Source: Elusimicrobia bacterium RIFOXYA2_FULL_39_19 (GTDB lineage Bacteria > Elusimicrobiota > Endomicrobiia > CG1-02-37-114 > XYA2-FULL-39-19). From it: a stretch of DNA of 43,961 nucleotides. How positions within the stretch are numbered: position 1 is the stretch's first letter; every line of letters begins with the position of its first letter. The position numbers and the translations under genes were made by a program. Below, in pieces: positions 40,095 through 43,961 of the stretch. The stretch lies in contig MGVC01000057.1 in the NCBI GenBank assembly GCA_001800285.1, positions 1 to 43,961 on the forward strand, read 5' to 3'. Below the pieces are notes generated by a model. That model worked only from the letters and a program-made list of their open reading frames with translations, was not told the DNA's origin and searched no databases.

Positions 40095-40844
40095 TTAAGC
40101 GAGTTCAAGGAAAAATCCCTCCAAATCTTTGCTGTTGGTAAGAGACAGCAGTTCATCGCGCGTGCCCAGCGCTTTTATCTGCCCATCTTTTATAAACGCT
40201 ATTCTTTCGCAGAGTTCTTCCGCTTCCTTCATATAATGCGTGGTTATAAGTATGGTGATTTCTCTTTCTTTGTGCAGATTCAAAATAATTTTCCGTATTT
40301 TTGATGCAATATCCGGGTCCAGCCCGATAGTCGGCTCATCAAGAAAAAGTATTTCAGGATTATTGATTAAAGATTTTGCCAGAGAAAGCCGCTGTTTGCT
40401 TCCGGTAGAAAGTTCGTCATAGCGGGTTTTTCTGAATTTTTCCAGCTCAAACATGGCTATGTATTTATCGGCAGTTTCCCTGCTTTGCTTGAATGACTGG
40501 CCGTAAAGCATAGCATAAAATTTCAATATTTCCTGTACATTTAAGCTCCAGGGAAAATTGGGGTTTCCGGAACACATGTTTAACTTATTTTTAAGTTCAT
40601 TATTGGCATGGCTGGTTAATTCTTTTCCCAGAATAAATACTTTTCCCTTATCCTGTAAAAGTTGAGTGGAGAGAATATTTAAAAAAGTAGTTTTCCCGGC
40701 GCCATTTGGGCCTAAAATACCAAATATTTCGCCTTTTTTTACGGAAAGTGATATTCCCCGGAGGGCCTGTGTGTGCCTTTTTATAAAAAATCCTGAATGA
40801 AATGTTTTATGAATGTTTTCTGTAATTATGCCGAAATTTTCCAT
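40095..40844 (-). CDS. ABC transporter ATPase (DrrA-like)
   Basis: This 249-residue ATPase has Walker A GILGPNGAGKTTFLNILS, signature LSTGSKQRLSLAKSL, Walker B ILFLDEPTIGLDPDIA and the switch His in ITILITTHYMKEAEELCERIAF. It resembles exporters of drugs, lipids or polysaccharides. It pairs with the permease 4 bp downstream and heads the set followed by DUF2156 and waaA. An inverted repeat at 40873-40907 overlaps its likely promoter, which suggests repressor control. No strong ribosome binding site is evident. Confidence 0.9.
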   Translation of the reverse strand: MENFGIITENIHKTFHSGFFIKRHTQALRGISLSVKKGEIFGILGPNGAGKTTFLNILSTQLLQDKGKVFILGKELTSHANNELKNKLNMCSGNPNFPWSLNVQEILKFYAMLYGQSFKQSRETADKYIAMFELEKFRKTRYDELSTGSKQRLSLAKSLINNPEILFLDEPTIGLDPDIASKIRKIILNLHKEREITILITTHYMKEAEELCERIAFIKDGQIKALGTRDELLSLTNSKDLEGFFLELA

Positions 40845-40872
40845 TTTTAATCCATTAAATAATACCTTTCAT

Positions 40873-40907
40873 TTCTGACAATACAATTATATCATTATTT
40901 GTCAGAA
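40873..40907 (-). promoter_or_regulatory. Candidate operator overlapping the ABC exporter promoter
   Basis: TTCTGACAA (40873-40881) and TTGTCAGAA (40899-40907) form a perfect 9-bp inverted repeat with a 17-bp centre. Inside the centre, on the minus strand, lies TGATATAAT (40886-40894), an extended -10 promoter element 42 bp before the ATPase ATG. The layout fits a dimeric repressor site covering a promoter, between two divergent genes. Confidence 0.5.
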
Positions 40908-40912
40908 AATAC

Positions 40913-40941
40913 TTGCAAAAAGAGGGTTAATTTTGTAATAT
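40913..40941 (+). promoter_or_regulatory. Sigma-70-like promoter for the plus-strand operon
   Basis: TTGCAA (40913-40918), a 17-bp spacer and TAATAT (40936-40941) lie about 40 bp before the start of the cupin gene. It is 6 bp from the inverted repeat at 40873-40907, so one regulator could control both directions. Confidence 0.5.
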
Positions 40942-40981
40942 AAATCTTGTTTGCAACTTATATTCATAGAAAGGCACTTAG

Positions 40982-41398
40982 TTGGACACTAAAGTTCTTC
41001 AAATAAGAAAATATAAAAGCAAAGGCTTCAGGCCGCTTATAGATTTTGAAAATTGGCGTGTAGCAATGCTAAATCCGTGCAAGGACGTTTCCTACGGTAC
41101 CTTAAAAGCCCTGGAACGCCACATGAAAACGGATGAAGTTTTTGTACTACTTTCAGGCAAGGCTGTTTTGCTTTGCGGTGGCGGAGACAAGGTCCCGGCA
41201 GAAGACCTTAACCCGGTAGTAATGAAACCTAAAACCGTGTACAATTTTCCAAAAGCCTGCTGGCACAGTATAATAATGAAAAAAAGAGCCAAAATTTTGA
41301 TAGTTGAAAACACGGGCACCGGACAAAATAATACCGAATATTCAAAATTCACTGAGAACCAAATTGGAAAATTGCAGCGTTTCAGAAATTACAAATAA
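40982..41398 (+). CDS. Cupin-fold protein
   Basis: This 138-residue protein has a single cupin-like core (about 45-115): LKALERHMKTDEVFVLLSGKAVLL, VVMKPKTVYNFPKACWHSIIM, AKILIVENTGTG. The HxxTDEVF and WHSIIM stretches match the two cupin motifs with likely metal-binding His and Glu. The TTG at 40982 is used because AAAGG lies about 8 bp before it; a downstream ATG would cut off conserved residues. Such proteins often bind or isomerise sugars, but the ligand is unknown. It starts a three-gene plus-strand operon. Confidence 0.72.
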   Translation: MDTKVLQIRKYKSKGFRPLIDFENWRVAMLNPCKDVSYGTLKALERHMKTDEVFVLLSGKAVLLCGGGDKVPAEDLNPVVMKPKTVYNFPKACWHSIIMKKRAKILIVENTGTGQNNTEYSKFTENQIGKLQRFRNYK

Positions 41399-41405
41399 AG
41401 TAATT

Positions 41406-41774
41406 ATGGTAAACGAAAAATTCCCGTCATTAAACGAACTCACGTTTGACGAAATTAACGCAATCCTTGAACATAAATGGTACCTTAGCGAAAGGGCCGG
41501 GCATGATGTGGGCATGGAATTCGCCAGAAATGATTTCTTTTCAAACCATTCCAGGAAATGGCGTGTTCAGAAAATGAAAGAAGATTTTGTAGCACAGAAA
41601 GCAGAAATTTTGAAACACAAATGGTACTTAAGCGAAAAACACGGTTATGATGTAGGTATTGAAAAAGCAGCCTTTGACTGGATAAAATGCGGTTTTGCGC
41701 AACACTGGCGCACATGCTCAGGTCCCTATCATGGCAGAATTGATAATAAATTTTGTAAATGTAAAGATGAATAA
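41406..41774 (+). CDS. Protein with duplicated HKWYLSE..DVGxE motif
   Basis: This 122-residue protein contains the same motif twice: HKWYLSERAGHDVGMEFA (residues 23-40) and HKWYLSEKHGYDVGIEKA (71-88), 48 residues apart, each followed by a tryptophan-containing helix. The motif resembles one I recall in DUF4032 proteins and short conserved proteins of unknown function. The ATG at 41406 is chosen because it follows the cupin stop by 7 bp; the longer frame reads through the cupin gene. It has a Cys-rich end (CSGPYHGRIDNKFCKCKDE). It overlaps the next gene by 8 bp. The function is unknown. Confidence 0.7.
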   Translation: MVNEKFPSLNELTFDEINAILEHKWYLSERAGHDVGMEFARNDFFSNHSRKWRVQKMKEDFVAQKAEILKHKWYLSEKHGYDVGIEKAAFDWIKCGFAQHWRTCSGPYHGRIDNKFCKCKDE

Positions 41775-42825
41775 TAAATTAATTCCTGTTGTTTTAACCA
41801 TCCTTTTAAGCCTTTCCCCCGTTTTAAACTCAAAAAACAAAGATAAAGAACAAATTCAGTCTGCTGAATATATCCCCGCGATTGTAGAAAAAACACCCAT
41901 TGTACCGCCTGTATACATTTCTGAGCTTCCTAACATAAATGATTATGACATTTTTGCGAACTCCGGCTGGGACGGCAACTGGTATGTAGGTTATAACGTT
42001 TGCTGGATTGAAAAATTCAATATTGTTCCGCCAAGCCCAACCGGCACTTACAGAAAAGCATTTATAGGCGCCAAACTGGGCAGAGCCAAAACCATGTCTG
42101 TTAAAGATAAATCCAGCTGGGAAAAAGAACCTATCCCCGGTGACATATACATAGGAATAGCGCCTTCCCCTGCCTGGAAATCAACATCACGTTTTTTTCT
42201 TGTATCTTGCACAGATATTCCTCTTGAAGGAGATATGGTAAACGCTCAGGAAGGTTCCGGTGAAGCGCGCTGGTACTGGGTAGAGGTACCGATGGAGATG
42301 GTAAATCTTGAAGGGCCTAATTACGTTGCCTTGTGGTCGCCCAACGATTACTTTATATCACGTGATACAGCGCCTATACTTTGCGGAGGGTGGGGCGCCA
42401 GGGGCGCAGAAGCCAACACCTGGCTCAATAACGAAATTCAGGGTGCACCGCCAATTGATCCAGATGATTCTTTAAAAACGGCTATTTCTGTTTTTGAACC
42501 TGCCATTGCCATGAAACTTACTCCCTCTGATACGGAACAGGATATTGTCGTGCAGTTATTTGATATAAAAGAAGGAAAAAAAGGCACGCAAAATAAAACT
42601 ATTATTGCTTCTATTTCAGGAGACAGTATAGAAAGAGCCTGGATTGAATACGCAAAACATGACCTGCAGTACACAAAAACAGGCAAGTTTTTATATAATC
42701 CGCCATGGAATTTTACCTTAAACCCTAATTTACTGCCGAAAGAAAGATTGTTTATCAGAATTACTGCGCAAGATACCTGGGGAAACCGCGGTTACAGCCA
42801 GCCTCTTGAAATGGAAGTAAAATAA
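41767..42825 (+). CDS. Secreted protein of unknown function
   Basis: This 352-residue protein starts MNNKLIPVVLTILLSLSPV, a signal peptide, and is otherwise soluble. The ATG at 41767 overlaps the previous stop, and upstream in-frame codons lie inside the previous gene. The body has DGNWYVGYNVCWIEKFN, FIGAKLGRAKTM, PGDIYIGIAPSPAW, YVALWSPNDYFISRDTAPILCGGWG and a C-terminal Ig/Fn3-like stretch (about 260-352) ending RITAQDTWGNRGYSQPLEM. I do not recognise the family. Placement after the cupin and the HKWYLSE protein suggests one unit. The protein is Trp- and Pro-rich, which fits a carbohydrate- or surface-binding role, but that is speculation. Confidence 0.7.
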   Translation: MNNKLIPVVLTILLSLSPVLNSKNKDKEQIQSAEYIPAIVEKTPIVPPVYISELPNINDYDIFANSGWDGNWYVGYNVCWIEKFNIVPPSPTGTYRKAFIGAKLGRAKTMSVKDKSSWEKEPIPGDIYIGIAPSPAWKSTSRFFLVSCTDIPLEGDMVNAQEGSGEARWYWVEVPMEMVNLEGPNYVALWSPNDYFISRDTAPILCGGWGARGAEANTWLNNEIQGAPPIDPDDSLKTAISVFEPAIAMKLTPSDTEQDIVVQLFDIKEGKKGTQNKTIIASISGDSIERAWIEYAKHDLQYTKTGKFLYNPPWNFTLNPNLLPKERLFIRITAQDTWGNRGYSQPLEMEVK

Positions 42826-42890
42826 ATTTCTTTTCTGCTTTTTAAATTCACCAATCTGTCCTATTTGAACCAACCCTGAGTAAAGCCGAA

Positions 42891-43238
42891 CGGGTCATCT
42901 CCGAAAAGACCCGGAGCCCTTGCTATCCCTTTTACCAACGGTTGCAAGGACGCTACCTGCAGATCCATTATTGTCTTTGTTTTTCTTTGAAACGATTTAT
43001 TCACTTACCGGGAGGTATCCCGATGTCAAATGGCAAAAGGAAATCATCGGGACAGTTGATGTTTTTCCTTTGGACCGTTGAAAGAAAACGAGATTTTCAA
43101 AACTCCTCTCCCGCTATGGCGGGATCGTCAAACAGTTGAAAATCTTTTAGTTTTTTTTCAACTAAAACATCACTATGAGTAATGTGCTTGCTTCATCTTA
43201 TAAAAGGGAATGCAAGCAATCTCGTTCAAAATCGTTTC
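42891..43238. repeat. Composite fold-back repeat, family 2 modules
   Basis: This region fills most of the 485-bp gap. It has CGGGTC/GACCCG, the CCTTGC...GCAAGG hairpin followed by GACGCTACC, a 249-bp fold-back bounded by TGAAACGATTT (42988-42998) and AAATCGTTTCA (43228-43238), TCCCGATG/CATCGGGA (43018-43052), GATGTTTT/AAAACATC, CCCGC-tatg-GCGGG, GTTGAAAA/TTTTCAAC, AACGAGATT/AATCTCGTT and GCTTGC/GCAAGC. Some stems exclude each other. No gene is present. Confidence 0.7.
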
Positions 43239-43310
43239 ATTTGCTTTTCTAAATTCAAAGAATAAATTTTCAATTAACACCATATTTTAACTTTGTTCCT
43301 GACACCTATT

Positions 43311-43820
43311 TTAATTTGAATTTGGACAAAAACTTTTTAAATATTCTCCAGTGGTGCCTTGTCTTTGATAAGCCTGAAGAGCTGATGTTGTTGAAAATGT
43401 TTTAACATATATTCTATAACTCATTTGCGTACCGTTAGATAATTTTAATGCTGTAGCGGGAGATGTGGCAGGATTTGTATTTGTGTATGAAGACATTAAT
43501 GCAATAGTTTGTAAATTTGGATAAAATTCATATAAATGTAATTCATATGCTCCGCTTAAAGGAAGAGGTATAATTTCTTGTGGGTATGGGGTATATGCAT
43601 AAACTTCAACTATTTGTTTTGATAAATCTGTTATTACTGGACACGAAACAGAATAGGGATTACTTGTTGGTGTTCCGCTATAAAGTTGCGTAGAAATTAA
43701 TCCTGATGAACCCGTAGTGCCGGTATCACCCTTTGCACCATTGTCTCCCTTAGGGCCTTTTAAAGCATCACAACTTACCAACATAAAACACAACAAAACA
43801 AAACTAAACATTTTTCTCAT
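43311..43820 (-). CDS. Collagen-like lipoprotein
   Basis: This 169-residue protein starts MRKMFSFVLLCFMLVSC, a lipoprotein signal with cysteine at residue 17. A short collagen-like Gly-X-Y run follows (GPKGDNGAKGDTGTTGSSG, six triplets) and then a 125-residue beta-rich domain of unknown type. Short collagen stalks on bacterial lipoproteins often trimerise a surface domain. A strong AAGGGGG ribosome binding site precedes the ATG, with a GCCTTT/AAAGGC hairpin just upstream. It is unrelated to its neighbours and probably accessory. The function is unknown. Confidence 0.7.
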   Translation of the reverse strand: MRKMFSFVLLCFMLVSCDALKGPKGDNGAKGDTGTTGSSGLISTQLYSGTPTSNPYSVSCPVITDLSKQIVEVYAYTPYPQEIIPLPLSGAYELHLYEFYPNLQTIALMSSYTNTNPATSPATALKLSNGTQMSYRIYVKTFSTTSALQAYQRQGTTGEYLKSFCPNSN

Positions 43821-43831
43821 GCTTCCCCCTT

Positions 43832-43849
43832 GCCTTTAATAAAAAAGGC
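43832..43849 (-). promoter_or_regulatory. Hairpin in the leader of the collagen-like lipoprotein gene
   Basis: GCCTTT and AAAGGC form a perfect 6-bp stem with a 6-nt loop, ending 2 bp before the ribosome binding site. It could affect translation. No clear promoter was found between here and the window edge. Confidence 0.3.
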
Positions 43850-43940
43850 GATAATCTATCCCTAGTCACGCGGGTCTCCCAATCTATGGGGAAATTGTGG
43901 ATAACTTCTATAATTTACGGGACAATAATTGCTATAATTT

Positions 43941-43961
43941 GTCATTGCGAACGTTAGTGAA
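43941..43961. repeat. Start of a GTCATTGCGAACG-type dispersed repeat, cut by the window edge
   Basis: The last 21 bp begin GTCATTGCGAACGTTAG, which resembles the widespread bacterial intergenic repeat TCATTGCGAGCGAAGCGAAGC. Only its first part is in the window, so the identification is tentative. Confidence 0.3.

Noticed and set aside
43896-43904. A perfect DnaA box (TTATCCACA on the minus strand)
   Set aside because: A single box without a cluster, dnaA, dnaN or an AT-rich unwinding region is not evidence of an origin; a 9-mer is expected by chance.

Overview
The window looks like a chromosomal segment of an AT-rich, diderm (Gram-negative) bacterium. Evidence for the outer membrane is direct: the genes for Kdo synthesis and transfer (kdsD, kdsC, kdsA, kdsB, waaA), heptose activation and transfer (rfaE1, gmhB, two family-9 heptosyltransferases), late lipid A steps (lpxK, an lpxL-type acyltransferase), LPS transport (lptC, lptA, lptB) and an O-antigen ligase are all here. 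A mannose-type PTS with HPr kinase, together with this LPS set and the dense palindromic repeats, suggests a little-studied anaerobic lineage (Elusimicrobiota or a neighbouring candidate phylum). That placement is inference only. No rRNA, tRNA, transposase, phage gene or CRISPR array was seen.

Layout. Nearly all genes are on the minus strand, so transcription runs from high to low coordinates. Positions 1-3241 are accessory: an edge-truncated small gene, a secreted DUF2914 protein, about 690 bp of fold-back DNA and an AlbA_2/RecG-like regulator. Positions 3248-8983 hold a B12-binding radical SAM protein, two GT2 glycosyltransferases, hemW and lepB. Positions 9105-22808 form one tightly packed run: kdsC, lpxL-like, lptC, lptA, lptB, hpf, ptsN, hprK, PTS IIA, IIB, a GH57 glucanotransferase, IIC, IID, ptsH, ptsI, lepA. 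Positions 23027-32525 hold kdsD, a zinc-ribbon membrane protein, a transaldolase, kdsA, kdsB, rfaE1, a DUF3108 protein, gmhB, lpxK, a polysaccharide deacetylase and a GT4. After an accessory lipoprotein, 33517-40844 holds the O-antigen ligase, two heptosyltransferases, waaA, a DUF2156 protein and an ABC-2 exporter. A short plus-strand operon (40982-42825) encodes a cupin, a protein with a duplicated HKWYLSE motif and a secreted protein. A collagen-like lipoprotein closes the window.

How it works together. The LPS genes build Kdo and heptose, complete lipid A and assemble the core. The Lpt genes encode the ATPase and periplasmic parts of the transporter. The PTS genes (EI, HPr with His15 and Ser46, HprK, IIA-IID, IIA-Ntr) sit in the same run as lpt and hpf, as in Proteobacteria, but rpoN and rapZ are missing and a GH57 enzyme is inserted between IIB and IIC.

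The most unusual content is in the spaces between genes. There are at least two related families of fold-back repeats: family 1 at 6740-7001 and 25037-25299; family 2 near 1512, 22880, 33247 and 42891, with a fragment at 36914. Their arms change in a compensatory way between copies, as expected of structured RNAs or fold-back mobile elements. A third family of short direct repeats sits at the 3' ends of three genes, and a near-identical 32-bp promoter region precedes two unrelated secreted-protein genes.
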